Assembly (NCBI GenBank): GCA_964390055.1
Contig: CAYMGQ010000021.1
Location: 1-22,080, forward strand
Length of the DNA: 22,080 nucleotides
From: CAYMGQ01 sp964390055
Lineage (GTDB): Bacteria; Bacillota; Clostridia; Peptostreptococcales; Natronincolaceae
Reading direction: 5' to 3'
The notes under the pieces were generated by a model that worked only from the letters and a program-made list of their open reading frames with translations, searched no databases and was not told where the DNA came from. Positions 13,721 to 20,976 of the stretch are shown here, in pieces. The position numbers and the translations under genes were made by a program. Position 1 is the first letter of the stretch, and the number at the start of each line of letters is the position of its first letter.

Positions 13721-14125
13721 ATGACGAAGAAAGTAGCAAGGCGGAGGCCAACTCGCGGAAAAAGAAGAGAACGTAAAAATATAGAACGGGGCCAGGCTCA
13801 TATCCAATCAACCTTTAACAACTCCGTTGTTACCATAACAGATACCCAAGGGAATGCAATTTCTTGGGCTAGTGCAGGACAATTGGGTTTTAGGGGCTCT
13901 AGAAAATCAACCCCCTTTGCGGCACAAATGGCGGCAGAGACAGCTGCTAAGGCTGCTATGGAACATGGATTAAAAACTGTTGAAGTATTTGTAAAGGGGC
14001 CAGGTGCAGGTAGGGAGGCAGCTATTCGATCATTGCAGGCCACAGGGCTTGAGGTAACAATGATTAAAGATGTAACTCCAGTACCCCATAATGGGTGCAG
14101 GCCACCAAAACGTCGTAGAGTATAG
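13721..14125 (+). CDS. rpsK: 30S ribosomal protein S11 (uS11)
   Basis: 134 aa, slightly longer than the usual 129 owing to a basic N-terminus (KKVARRRPTRGKRRERKN). S11 lies on the 30S platform near the E site. Signatures are GQAHIQSTFNNSVVTITDTQGNAISWASAG (about 25-54), GSRKSTPFAAQMAAETAAK, and the C-terminal TPVPHNGCRPPKRRRV, which is invariant in bacteria. The start is ATG 13721, 20 nt after rpsM, with GGGAGGG ahead. Confidence 0.98.
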   Translation: MTKKVARRRPTRGKRRERKNIERGQAHIQSTFNNSVVTITDTQGNAISWASAGQLGFRGSRKSTPFAAQMAAETAAKAAMEHGLKTVEVFVKGPGAGREAAIRSLQATGLEVTMIKDVTPVPHNGCRPPKRRRV

Positions 14126-14154
14126 GATAGTATAAGAGATTAGGAGGTGTGGAA

Positions 14155-14778
14155 ATGGCAAGATACACTGGTGCCGTATGTAGATTATGCCGTCGTGAAG
14201 GCATGAAATTATATTTAAAAGGTGAAAAATGTTATACAGATAAATGTCCCATTACAAGAAGAAACTATGCCCCGGGGCAACAGGGGACTAGCAGGAAAAA
14301 ACTTTCCAACTATGGGATGCAATTAAGGGAAAAACAAAAAGCAAAAAGATTTTATGGGGTATTAGAATCCCAATTTAGAAAATATTTCACTATAGCCGAC
14401 AAGCAAACTGGTATTACTGGGGAAAATCTTTTAAGATTACTAGAAACCAGATTAGATAATGTAGTCTATAGGTTGGGCTTTGCTGCTTCAAGGGCGGAAG
14501 CAAGGCAATTAGTAACACATGGACATTTCACTATTAATGGGAAAAGGGCAGACATCCCTTCACAACATGTTCAGGTAGGGGATATTGTAGAAATTAGGGA
14601 GAAATCAAAACAATCCCCTAAATTCAAGGAATTAAAAGAAGCCTTCAAGGGAAGTGTACCTCAGTGGTTAAGTGTTGACATAGAGAAATTTGAGGGGAAA
14701 GTTGTTTCATTACCTTCAAGGGAAGACATTGATTTACCAATTGCTGAGAACCTAATAGTTGAATTGTATTCTAAGTAA
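14155..14778 (+). CDS. rpsD: 30S ribosomal protein S4, zinc-type (uS4)
   Basis: 207 aa. S4 is a primary assembly protein of the 16S 5' domain and a known translational repressor in several bacteria. The N-terminus has four cysteines in zinc-finger spacing, Cys9, Cys12, Cys26 and Cys31 (CRLC, then KCYTDKC), unlike the Cys-free S4 of many relatives. An S4 RNA-binding domain follows: RLDNVVYRLGFAASRAEARQLVTHGHFTING (about 97-127). ATG 14155 is chosen. The in-frame GTG 14149 overlaps the SD AGGAGGTG (14142-14149), and MARYTGxxCRxCRR is the family start. Its location in the alpha operon is normal for Clostridia but not for Bacillus. Confidence 0.97.
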   Translation: MARYTGAVCRLCRREGMKLYLKGEKCYTDKCPITRRNYAPGQQGTSRKKLSNYGMQLREKQKAKRFYGVLESQFRKYFTIADKQTGITGENLLRLLETRLDNVVYRLGFAASRAEARQLVTHGHFTINGKRADIPSQHVQVGDIVEIREKSKQSPKFKELKEAFKGSVPQWLSVDIEKFEGKVVSLPSREDIDLPIAENLIVELYSK

Positions 14779-14841
14779 TAGTTAATTAGAATCGGTTACC
14801 CTCAAACAAGTAGAGAAGATATTAAAGGGAGGGTTTAATAA

Positions 14842-15789
14842 ATGATAGAAATGGAAAAACCTAAAGTGGAGATTGTTGAGCTAAGTGAGGACTTTTCCTA
14901 TGGTAAATTTGTAGTGGAACCTCTAGAAAGGGGTTACGGTACAACATTAGGTAATTCCTTAAGAAGAATTATGTTATCTTCCTTACCAGGAGCTGCAGTA
15001 ACTTCTGTAAAAATAGATGGAGTTTTGCATGAATTTTCAACTATTCCTGGTATTAAAGAAGATGTTACAGAGTTAATATTGAATCTAAAGGACCTATCTA
15101 TTATCTTGCATAGTGACGATGTAAAGTCCATTAGGATAGAGGCTGAGGGTGAAGGAATTATTACAGCAGGAGATATTATAGCTGATGCTGATGTAGAAAT
15201 ACTGAATCCCCAACATCATATTGCAACATTAGATAAGGATGCCCGGTTTACAATGGAGATATTTGTCTCCAAGGGTAGGGGCTATGTTCCCGCCGAAAAC
15301 AATAAGGAACCGGGTATGCCAATTGGAGTTATCCCCGTTGATTCAGTATTTACTCCGGTAAAGAAGGTAAGTTATTCCGTGACCAATACCAGGGTAGGTC
15401 AGATGACTGATTATGACAAGCTAACAATAGAGGTATTTACGGATGGGAGTATTAAGCCTGATGAAGCCATCTCCTTAGCTGCTAAAGTAATGAATGAACA
15501 CTTGAATTTGTTTATAGTGCTAACTGAGCACGTTGGTGATGTAGAAATCATGGTTCAAAAAGAGGAAGATGAGAAAGAAAAAACCTTAGAAATGACCATT
15601 GAAGAACTTGATCTTTCTGTACGTTCTTATAATTGCTTAAAGAGAGCAGGAATTAATACAGTAGAAGAACTTATAATGAGGACAGAGGAAGATATGATGA
15701 AGGTAAGAAATTTAGGGAAAAAGTCCCTTGAAGAAGTCAATAATAAATTGGCTGAATTAGACCTAAGCTTAAGGTCCAGTGATGAGTAA
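14842..15789 (+). CDS. rpoA: DNA-directed RNA polymerase alpha subunit
   Basis: 315 aa, standard length. Alpha dimers nucleate RNA polymerase assembly. The N-terminal domain (about 1-230) includes FVVEPLERGYGTTLGNSLRRIMLSSLPGAAV (about 24-54) and a GMPIGVIPVDSVFTPVKKVSY region for beta/beta' contact. After an acidic linker (KEEDEKEK), the C-terminal domain (about 250-310) shows ELDLSVRSYNCLKRAGINTVEEL and VRNLGKKSLEEV, the helix-hairpin-helix that binds UP elements and activators. GGGAGGG precedes ATG 14842. An internal ATG at 14851 is also possible but less well placed. Confidence 0.98.
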   Translation: MIEMEKPKVEIVELSEDFSYGKFVVEPLERGYGTTLGNSLRRIMLSSLPGAAVTSVKIDGVLHEFSTIPGIKEDVTELILNLKDLSIILHSDDVKSIRIEAEGEGIITAGDIIADADVEILNPQHHIATLDKDARFTMEIFVSKGRGYVPAENNKEPGMPIGVIPVDSVFTPVKKVSYSVTNTRVGQMTDYDKLTIEVFTDGSIKPDEAISLAAKVMNEHLNLFIVLTEHVGDVEIMVQKEEDEKEKTLEMTIEELDLSVRSYNCLKRAGINTVEELIMRTEEDMMKVRNLGKKSLEEVNNKLAELDLSLRSSDE

Positions 15790-15811
15790 ACCGTAGTAGG
15801 GAGGGATGGTT

Positions 15812-16153
15812 ATGCTAGGATATAGAAAATTGGGACGCGATGGCGGTCACCGAAAGATGATGTTAAGAAATCTTACAAGTAGTCTAATTAAAAATGGGCG
15901 TATAAAAACGACTGAAGCTAAGGCGAAGGAGACCAGGAGAGCAGCGGAAAAAATGATTACTCTAGCAAAGAAGGGTGATTTACATTCTAGACGGGAAGCC
16001 TTAAAATTTATTACAGATAAAAAAGTTGTAAATAATCTCTTTGATGAATTGGCTGAAAAGTACCAAGACAGAGATGGCGGATATACTAGAATCATTAAAT
16101 TGGGCCCTAGAAGAGGGGATGCTGCTGAAATGGTGATTTTAGAATTGGTATAA
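15812..16153 (+). CDS. rplQ: 50S ribosomal protein L17 (bL17)
   Basis: 113 aa, normal for Firmicutes. L17 is near the tunnel exit of the 50S. Motifs are GYRKLGRDGGHRKMMLRNLTSSLIKNGRIKTTEAKAKE (about 3-40) and the C-terminal GGYTRIIKLGPRRGDAAEMVILELV (about 89-113). ATG 15812 is used, 6 nt after GGGAGGG (15799-15805). The in-frame ATG 15806 directly abuts that SD and would be too close. A terminator starts 11 nt after the stop, ending the ribosomal-protein transcript. Confidence 0.97.
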   Translation: MLGYRKLGRDGGHRKMMLRNLTSSLIKNGRIKTTEAKAKETRRAAEKMITLAKKGDLHSRREALKFITDKKVVNNLFDELAEKYQDRDGGYTRIIKLGPRRGDAAEMVILELV

Positions 16154-16163
16154 CAGAAGGGAA

Positions 16164-16197
16164 GGGGATTAAGTGTAAGAACTTGATCCCTATTTTT
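16164..16197 (+). terminator. Intrinsic terminator of the alpha operon
   Basis: GGGATTAAG (16165-16173) pairs with CTTGATCCC (16182-16190) in a 9-bp stem with one G-U pair and an 8-nt loop. It is extended by a G-U at 16164/16191 and followed by TATTTTT (16191-16197). It closes the S10-spc-alpha transcription unit before the ecf genes. Confidence 0.85.
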
Positions 16198-16222
16198 CTG
16201 AACTTAAAAAATAGGCTATAAT
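16195..16222 (+). promoter_or_regulatory. Weak promoter candidate for the ecf-truA operon
   Basis: A perfect TATAAT (16217-16222) lies 84 nt before ecfA1. The best -35 partner is poor (TTTCTG, 16195-16200, 16-nt spacer) and overlaps the tail of the rplQ terminator. Placement directly after a terminator supports a promoter here. The -35 is doubtful. Confidence 0.4.
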
Positions 16223-16306
16223 ATATATGTAAAACTAGTGGGAATAGGTCAAGGACTTTAAATTTACCGGATTATGCTATTGTTTGGGTAAAAGAAGGAG
16301 ATTAAT

Positions 16307-17146
16307 ATGGAGGCTATAATACAAGTAGATAATCTTACATTTAAATATGATGTTGGCGAAAACCAGCAAGAAACTGCCTTGAGAGAGGTTGATTTTGATA
16401 TAAAAGAGGGGGAGTTTGTGGTAGTTATTGGCCATAATGGTTCTGGCAAATCTACCCTAGCTAAACATATTAATGCCCTACTTTTACCAAGCATGGGGGA
16501 TGTTGTGGTACTGGGTATGAATACCAAGGACCAAGAGTGCACCTGGAAGATTAGGCAGAATGCGGGTATGGTATTCCAAAACCCAGATAACCAGCTAGTG
16601 GCAACAATTGTAGAGGAAGATGTGGCCTTTGGGCCAGAAAATTTAGGTGTCCAGGCAGGAGAAATCAGAAGAAGGGTGGAAGAAGCACTGAGGACTGTTG
16701 ATATGCTAGAATACAGGGAGAGGGCACCCCATCTCCTATCTGGTGGGCAAAAACAGCGAATCGCTATAGCTGGGGTTATAGCCATGAGGCCTAAGTGTAT
16801 TATTTTTGATGAACCTACGGCAATGCTCGACCCCTCTGGCCGACAGGAAGTAATAGACACCATAAAGAAGTTAAATAGGGAGGAAAATATTACAATAGTC
16901 CATATTACCCACTTTATGGAGGAGGCCGTGGAGGCAGACAGGGTAATTGTTATGGAGGAAGGCAAGATAGTATTAGGGGGAAGACCTAGGGATGTCTTTT
17001 CCCAGGTAGATAAACTAAAGACACTGGGGTTAGATGTACCCCAGGTTACAGATTTGGCTAATAAACTACAGGCAGAAGGTATCGATATAGCTAGGGACAT
17101 ACTTACTGTAGATGAGATGGTGATGGCATTATGTCAATTAAAATAA
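16307..17146 (+). CDS. ecfA1: ECF transporter ATPase EcfA1
   Basis: 279 aa ABC ATPase, one of two paralogous subunits of the energy-coupling factor module that powers uptake of vitamins or metal ions through exchangeable S components. The Walker A is GHNGSGKST (42-50). The Q-loop QNPDNQLVA follows, then the signature LSGGQKQR, Walker B CIIFDEPTAMLDP and H-loop THFMEEA. The C-terminal extension (GLDVPQVTDLANKLQ) is typical of EcfA. AAGGAG lies just ahead of ATG 16307. It overlaps ecfA2 by 16 nt. No S component is in the window, so the substrate cannot be read. A and T subunits beside rplQ/truA usually serve several S components. Confidence 0.96.
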   Translation: MEAIIQVDNLTFKYDVGENQQETALREVDFDIKEGEFVVVIGHNGSGKSTLAKHINALLLPSMGDVVVLGMNTKDQECTWKIRQNAGMVFQNPDNQLVATIVEEDVAFGPENLGVQAGEIRRRVEEALRTVDMLEYRERAPHLLSGGQKQRIAIAGVIAMRPKCIIFDEPTAMLDPSGRQEVIDTIKKLNREENITIVHITHFMEEAVEADRVIVMEEGKIVLGGRPRDVFSQVDKLKTLGLDVPQVTDLANKLQAEGIDIARDILTVDEMVMALCQLK

Positions 17147-17985
17147 AGGATTTAACCTATATATACAACCCCAATAGCCCCTTTGAAACTAAGGCCCTAG
17201 ATAATGTTAATCTTGAACTTAATAGGGGGGAATTTATTGGCCTAATTGGCCATACAGGTTCTGGAAAGTCTACCCTGGTCCAACACCTCAATGGATTAAT
17301 CAAACCAACTAGGGGTGATATTAGCATAGGGGGTTTAAAGATTAGCAATTCTACAGTAAAATTGGTAGAGGTAAGAAAAAAAGTAGGCCTGGTATTTCAA
17401 TATCCTGAACACCAATTATTTGAGGAAACTATCTACAAGGATATAGCCTTTGGACCGGCAAACTTAGGGCTGGGCGAAGAGGATATAAGGGCAAGAGTTA
17501 AGGAAGCTATGGAACTGGTGCAATTACCCTATGAGGAGTTTAAGGAAAAATCCCCCTTTGAATTGAGTGGGGGCCAAAAAAGAAGAGTAGCCATTGCAGG
17601 GGTCTTGGCAATGAAACCCGAGATTTTGATATTGGATGAACCGGCAGCAGGATTGGACCCAAGATCAAGAGATGAAATTCTGGAACAGATTAAGACTATG
17701 CATGAGAGACGTGGAATTACAATTATTCTTGTGTCACATAGTATGGAGGATATAGCTAGATTTGTGGATAGGATAGTAGTGATGCAAAGGGGTAAAATAG
17801 CCCTGATAGGGGAAGCCAAGGAAATATTTAAACAGGCGGATAAATTAAAATCTATGGGTTTAGATGTTCCACAAATAACTCATTTAATAAACAAACTAAG
17901 GGAGCGGGGTATCAATTTAAGGGAAGATGTTTTTACTGTTGAGGAGGCCAAGGAAGAAATATTACAATGGATAAGAGGTAGATAA
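17131..17985 (+). CDS. ecfA2: ECF transporter ATPase EcfA2
   Basis: 284 aa, second ABC ATPase of the ECF module. Walker A GHTGSGKST (40-48), Q-loop QYPEHQLFEE, signature ELSGGQKRR, Walker B ILILDEPAAGLDP and H-loop VSHSMED are all intact. Compared with EcfA1 it has AAGLDP rather than TAMLDP after Walker B, the usual A1/A2 difference. The start ATG 17131 lies inside the ecfA1 3' end and has only a weak SD, so coupled translation is likely. This would help keep the two ATPases in equal amounts. It ends one base before ecfT. Confidence 0.96.
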   Translation: MSIKIKDLTYIYNPNSPFETKALDNVNLELNRGEFIGLIGHTGSGKSTLVQHLNGLIKPTRGDISIGGLKISNSTVKLVEVRKKVGLVFQYPEHQLFEETIYKDIAFGPANLGLGEEDIRARVKEAMELVQLPYEEFKEKSPFELSGGQKRRVAIAGVLAMKPEILILDEPAAGLDPRSRDEILEQIKTMHERRGITIILVSHSMEDIARFVDRIVVMQRGKIALIGEAKEIFKQADKLKSMGLDVPQITHLINKLRERGINLREDVFTVEEAKEEILQWIRGR

Positions 17986-17986
17986 A

Positions 17987-18784
17987 ATGCTTAAAAACAT
18001 AACAATAGGGCAACATTATCCTACAGGGTCCCCAATTCATAAGTTGGACCCTAGAACAAAAATCTTAATTACCTTTGCATTAATTATTGGCTTATTTATT
18101 ATTAATAAATTTCCAGCTTATGTTTTTATAATGTTTTTTATCGCCTTGGCTATAAAAATTTCCAAGATACCCTTTAAATACATAATCAAGGGTTTAAAAC
18201 CTATATATGTTCTCATACTAATAACCTTCGCAATAAATGTTTTTATGACTAGGGGGGAAATAATATATAGTCTAGGACCCCTAAATGTAACCAAGGAGGG
18301 TTTGTATCAAGCTGTATTTATGGCTATAAGGCTGGTTTTGCTAATAATGTCAACTTCCTTGTTAACATTGACTACATCCCCCATTATGTTGACAGATGGC
18401 ATAGAAAGCTTATTAAACCCTTTTAAGAAGATTGGTATTCCTGCCCATGAGTTGGCCATGATGATGACAATTGCCCTAAGATTTATACCAACCCTTTTAG
18501 AGGAAACAGATAAGGTTATGAAGGCACAAATGGCTAGAGGGGCGGATTTTGAGAGTGGCAATATTATAAATCGAAGTAAAAGCTTAGTTCCCCTTTTAGT
18601 TCCCCTATTTATAAGCGCTTTTAGGCGGGCTGATGAATTAGCCATGGCTATGGAAGCCAGATGCTATCGGGGTGGGGAACATAGGACTCGAATGAAGGAG
18701 CTAGAGATGGGTAGATTAGACCTAATAGCTGGTATAAGCACCCTAATACTGTTGGCTTTATTGATATATACAAGGATTAAATAG
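17987..18784 (+). CDS. ecfT: ECF transporter transmembrane subunit EcfT
   Basis: 265 aa integral membrane scaffold that links the two EcfA ATPases to the S component. Several hydrophobic segments are evident at about residues 25-40, 42-55, 68-84, 105-125 and a C-terminal one at 242-262. The two cytosolic coupling helices end in the Ala-Arg-containing motifs MARGADF (about 180-186) and AMEARCYRGG (about 220-229). The second has Cys where other EcfT often have Gly. AGAGGT (17974-17979) precedes ATG 17987, and the gap from ecfA2 is one base. The three genes form one coupled unit. Confidence 0.95.
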   Translation: MLKNITIGQHYPTGSPIHKLDPRTKILITFALIIGLFIINKFPAYVFIMFFIALAIKISKIPFKYIIKGLKPIYVLILITFAINVFMTRGEIIYSLGPLNVTKEGLYQAVFMAIRLVLLIMSTSLLTLTTSPIMLTDGIESLLNPFKKIGIPAHELAMMMTIALRFIPTLLEETDKVMKAQMARGADFESGNIINRSKSLVPLLVPLFISAFRRADELAMAMEARCYRGGEHRTRMKELEMGRLDLIAGISTLILLALLIYTRIK

Positions 18785-18856
18785 CTTGTCGCTTGAAAGT
18801 CAATCCTTCAAAAATTAGGGGAAGATAAAGTTTTGACTGATAGGATAGGGGTTTAG

Positions 18857-19627
18857 ATGAGAAATTTAATGATTAAACTTGAATACGATGGGACAAATTA
18901 TAATGGCTGGCAGATTCAACCCAATGGGATAACTATACAAGAGGAGCTTATGAAGGCAGTAAAAAAACTTACCGGACAGGATGTGACCATATATGGATCT
19001 GGGAGAACAGATGCTAGGGTCCATGCCCGGGGTCAGGTTGCTAATTTTCATATAGACTCTAATGTAAAAACCCAAGATTTTTTGGGAGGACTCAATCATT
19101 TTTTACCTCAAGATATTGTTATACTAGAAGTGAAAGAGGTGGCCAGGGAATTTCATGCTAGATATTGGGCCCAGGGCAAAATATATTCCTACCAGGTATA
19201 TAATCATCCCCAAAGAGGTGCTTTAAATAGGAACTACACCTATCATATTAGCCATAAATTAGATCTTTCAAAGATGGAAGAGGCAGGAAAACTTTTGATA
19301 GGAAAACATAACTTTAAGGGATTTATGAATAGTGGTAGCAATGTAGAAAGCACAGTAAGAACTATCTATGATCTAAGGATTAATAAAAGATCTCATAATA
19401 TTTATTTCATCCTGGAGGGGAATGGTTTCTTATATAATATGGTGAGGATTATAGTGGGCACCCTAATAGAAGTTGGTATGGGTAAGAGGGAATTAAAGCT
19501 GGTGGAAGAAGCCTTAAAAACGGGAAATAGGGACCTGGCTGGTCATACAGTGCCAGCCCAGGGACTTTTTTTAGATAAAGTCCTTTACCCCTTGACACTC
19601 CAGGAAGATTGTATTAAAATTAATTAG
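18857..19627 (+). CDS. truA: tRNA pseudouridine(38-40) synthase TruA
   Basis: 256 aa. The enzyme makes pseudouridine at positions 38-40 in the anticodon arm of tRNAs. The N-terminal block LEYDGTNYNGWQIQPNGITIQEEL and the catalytic motif GSGRTDARVHARGQVANF are present, with Asp52 as the nucleophile. The motif has Arg54 where most TruA have Gly (RTDAGVHA). The C-terminal part has FKGFMNSGS and the FLYNMVRIIVGTLIEVG block (about 193-209). ATG 18857 has only a weak AGGGG (18846-18850). It follows ecfT by 72 nt without a clear terminator, so it probably belongs to the ecf transcript. Confidence 0.95.
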   Translation: MRNLMIKLEYDGTNYNGWQIQPNGITIQEELMKAVKKLTGQDVTIYGSGRTDARVHARGQVANFHIDSNVKTQDFLGGLNHFLPQDIVILEVKEVAREFHARYWAQGKIYSYQVYNHPQRGALNRNYTYHISHKLDLSKMEEAGKLLIGKHNFKGFMNSGSNVESTVRTIYDLRINKRSHNIYFILEGNGFLYNMVRIIVGTLIEVGMGKRELKLVEEALKTGNRDLAGHTVPAQGLFLDKVLYPLTLQEDCIKIN

Positions 19628-19661
19628 TATGTAAATAATGATCCACTAGCCCCGGATCTTA

Positions 19662-19733
19662 TTGAAATATATAAAAGACAGCTAATATTTACGAATATAA
19701 AAATTGGATTAGTGATGCTAAAGGAGGGAAAAT
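19662..19733 (+). promoter_or_regulatory. Possible promoter and leader of rplM-rpsI
   Basis: The 106-nt truA-rplM gap holds TTGAAA (19662-19667), a -35-like box, with TAATAT (19683-19688) as a poor -10 at 15 nt. A small hairpin, ATATT-TACG-AATAT (19685-19698), precedes the SD GGAGGG (19723-19728). Firmicutes rplM genes often have an L13 leader RNA, but its consensus was not verified here. Both calls are weak. Confidence 0.3.
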
Positions 19734-20162
19734 ATGAAATCTTACATGGCAAAAGCTAATGAAATAGAGAAGAAATGGTTTCTAATTGATGCAGATGGAA
19801 AAACTTTGGGAAGATTAAGTAGTGAGGTATCTAAGATTTTAACAGGTAAAAACAAACCAGAATATACACCTCATGTAGATACAGGAGATTTTGTTATTAT
19901 TATAAATGCAGAGAAAGTTGCTTTAACAGGGAAAAAATTAGATCAATCCTTTCATACCTATCATACAGGACATCCGGGAGGGTTAAGGCAAATTAGTTAT
20001 AGAAGAATATTGGAGGAAAATCCCACAAAACTGATTTATAACTCAGTTAAGGGTATGTTGCCTAAAACAAGACTTGGTAGGCAAATGCTTAAGAAATTAA
20101 AGGTGTATGCTGGGCCTGAGCACAACCATCAGGTACAAAAACCGGAAATTTTAGAAGTTTAA
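19734..20162 (+). CDS. rplM: 50S ribosomal protein L13 (uL13)
   Basis: 142 aa, standard length. L13 is one of the earliest 50S assembly proteins. It begins MKSYMAKANEIEKKWFLIDADGKTLGRLSSEVSKIL, the family start. It contains GDFVIIINAEKVALTGKKLD (about 51-70), HTGHPGGLRQISY, and the C-terminal MLPKTRLGRQMLKKLKVYAGPEHNHQVQKP (about 105-134). AAAGGAGGG lies just ahead of ATG 19734. It is paired with rpsI, a linkage conserved from bacteria to archaea. Confidence 0.98.
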   Translation: MKSYMAKANEIEKKWFLIDADGKTLGRLSSEVSKILTGKNKPEYTPHVDTGDFVIIINAEKVALTGKKLDQSFHTYHTGHPGGLRQISYRRILEENPTKLIYNSVKGMLPKTRLGRQMLKKLKVYAGPEHNHQVQKPEILEV

Positions 20163-20194
20163 TTTTGATAGGATAGGAAAGGAGGAAAGAATAA

Positions 20195-20587
20195 ATGGCT
20201 AAACTATATTATTACGGTACTGGAAGAAGAAAAAAATCAATTGCTAGAGTTAGGCTACTTCCCGGCGGGGGAAATATTACTATAAATAATAGAGATTTAG
20301 AAGAATACTTAGATTTTGAAACCCTAAGGAGCGAGGTAAGAAGGCCACTGGAAATAACTGACACAATGAATAGATTTGATGTTATTGCAACTGTCAAGGG
20401 TGGAGGCTTTACTGGACAGGCAGGGGCATTAAGGCATGGGATTTCTAGAGCCCTAGTTCAGGCTGACCAGGACTTAAGGGGAACCTTAAAGAAGGCTGGC
20501 TTTTTAACAAGGGATGCAAGAGCTAAGGAAAGAAAGAAATACGGCCTAAGAGGCGCAAGAAGGGCACCACAATTTTCAAAAAGATAA
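20195..20587 (+). CDS. rpsI: 30S ribosomal protein S9 (uS9)
   Basis: 130 aa, normal. S9 sits in the 30S head, and its C-terminal SKR tail reaches the P-site tRNA anticodon loop; the tail is intact here (APQFSKR). Other signatures are YYGTGRRKKSIARVRLLPG (about 5-23), TVKGGGFTGQAGALRHGISRAL (about 68-89) and LTRDARAKERKKYGLRGARR. AAAGGAGG precedes ATG 20195, and the gap after rplM is 32 nt. A strong terminator follows 22 nt after the stop. Confidence 0.98.
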   Translation: MAKLYYYGTGRRKKSIARVRLLPGGGNITINNRDLEEYLDFETLRSEVRRPLEITDTMNRFDVIATVKGGGFTGQAGALRHGISRALVQADQDLRGTLKKAGFLTRDARAKERKKYGLRGARRAPQFSKR

Positions 20588-20609
20588 AACTCTACAAAAA
20601 TCAATCAGG

Positions 20610-20639
20610 CACCAGGCTGGAAACAGCCTGGTGTTTTTT
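20610..20639 (+). terminator. Strong intrinsic terminator after rpsI
   Basis: A perfect 10-bp GC-rich stem (CACCAGGCTG, 20610-20619, with CAGCCTGGTG, 20624-20633) is capped by a GAAA tetraloop (20620-20623). T6 (20634-20639) follows. It ends the rplM-rpsI transcript and marks the boundary between the housekeeping block and the unassigned genes. Confidence 0.95.
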
Positions 20640-20686
20640 ACTTCAGTTGAATTAAAGGACATTTATAAGCTTTATTACTATCCGTG

Positions 20687-20714
20687 TTGGAAAAATTTTG
20701 GTGAAATATATACT
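20687..20714 (+). promoter_or_regulatory. Promoter candidate for the 66-aa/155-aa gene pair
   Basis: TTGGAA (20687-20692, 4 of 6 matches) and TATACT (20709-20714, 5 of 6 matches) are 16 nt apart. They lie downstream of the rpsI terminator and about 60 nt before the next gene. The region is AT-rich, which lowers confidence. Confidence 0.45.
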
Positions 20715-20775
20715 ATAGATAAGGTTAAGTATAAATATATTTACGGTCCAAAATTTTATTATGGGAGGCTGGAAA

Positions 20776-20976
20776 ATGGGATTATTTTGGAACTTAATAC
20801 AACAGGCTCAAATTGATAAACAGGATGAAAAAAGTAAAGGTTTGGAAGAAAGGGTGGAATATTTAGAGAAAGAATTAAGGAGAACCCAGGATTTACTTTA
20901 CAAAACCCTGATGGTCTTGGAAGAGTATAGCCAGGAAGATATAGATGGGGATGGGAAAATTGGCCAGAGGGATTAA
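20776..20976 (+). CDS. Small coiled-coil protein with C-terminal EF-hand-like loop
   Basis: 66 aa, not assigned to a family. ATG 20776 is chosen because GGGAGG (20763-20768) lies 7 nt ahead; an in-frame ATG at 20761 comes before that SD. The N-terminus MGLFWNLIQQ is short and amphipathic. Residues about 19-52 are charged with regular Leu/Val spacing (GLEERVEYLEKELRRTQDLL), a likely coiled coil. The last 12 residues, DIDGDGKIGQRD (55-66), match a calcium-binding loop, with Asp at positions 1, 3, 5 and 12, Gly at 6 and Ile at 8, as in dockerin half-repeats. No signal peptide is seen. Its 3' end overlaps the next gene by 32 nt. Function is unknown. Confidence 0.75.
   Translation: MGLFWNLIQQAQIDKQDEKSKGLEERVEYLEKELRRTQDLLYKTLMVLEEYSQEDIDGDGKIGQRD

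Noticed and set aside
16264..17100. 278-aa open frame on the minus strand opposite ecfA1
   Set aside because: It lies wholly across a complete, motif-rich ABC ATPase gene. The translation is Ser/Ile/Leu-rich with no recognisable domain, as expected for an antisense shadow.
20631..20816. 61-aa plus-strand frame starting inside the rpsI terminator
   Set aside because: Its ATG falls in the terminator tail, it has no SD, its content is Tyr/Lys-rich low-information sequence, and it overlaps the better-supported 66-aa gene.
20931..20976. Calling the 66-aa peptide a true dockerin
   Set aside because: Only one loop is present, the flanking helix is missing, there is no signal peptide and no second repeat, so only the loop resemblance is reported.
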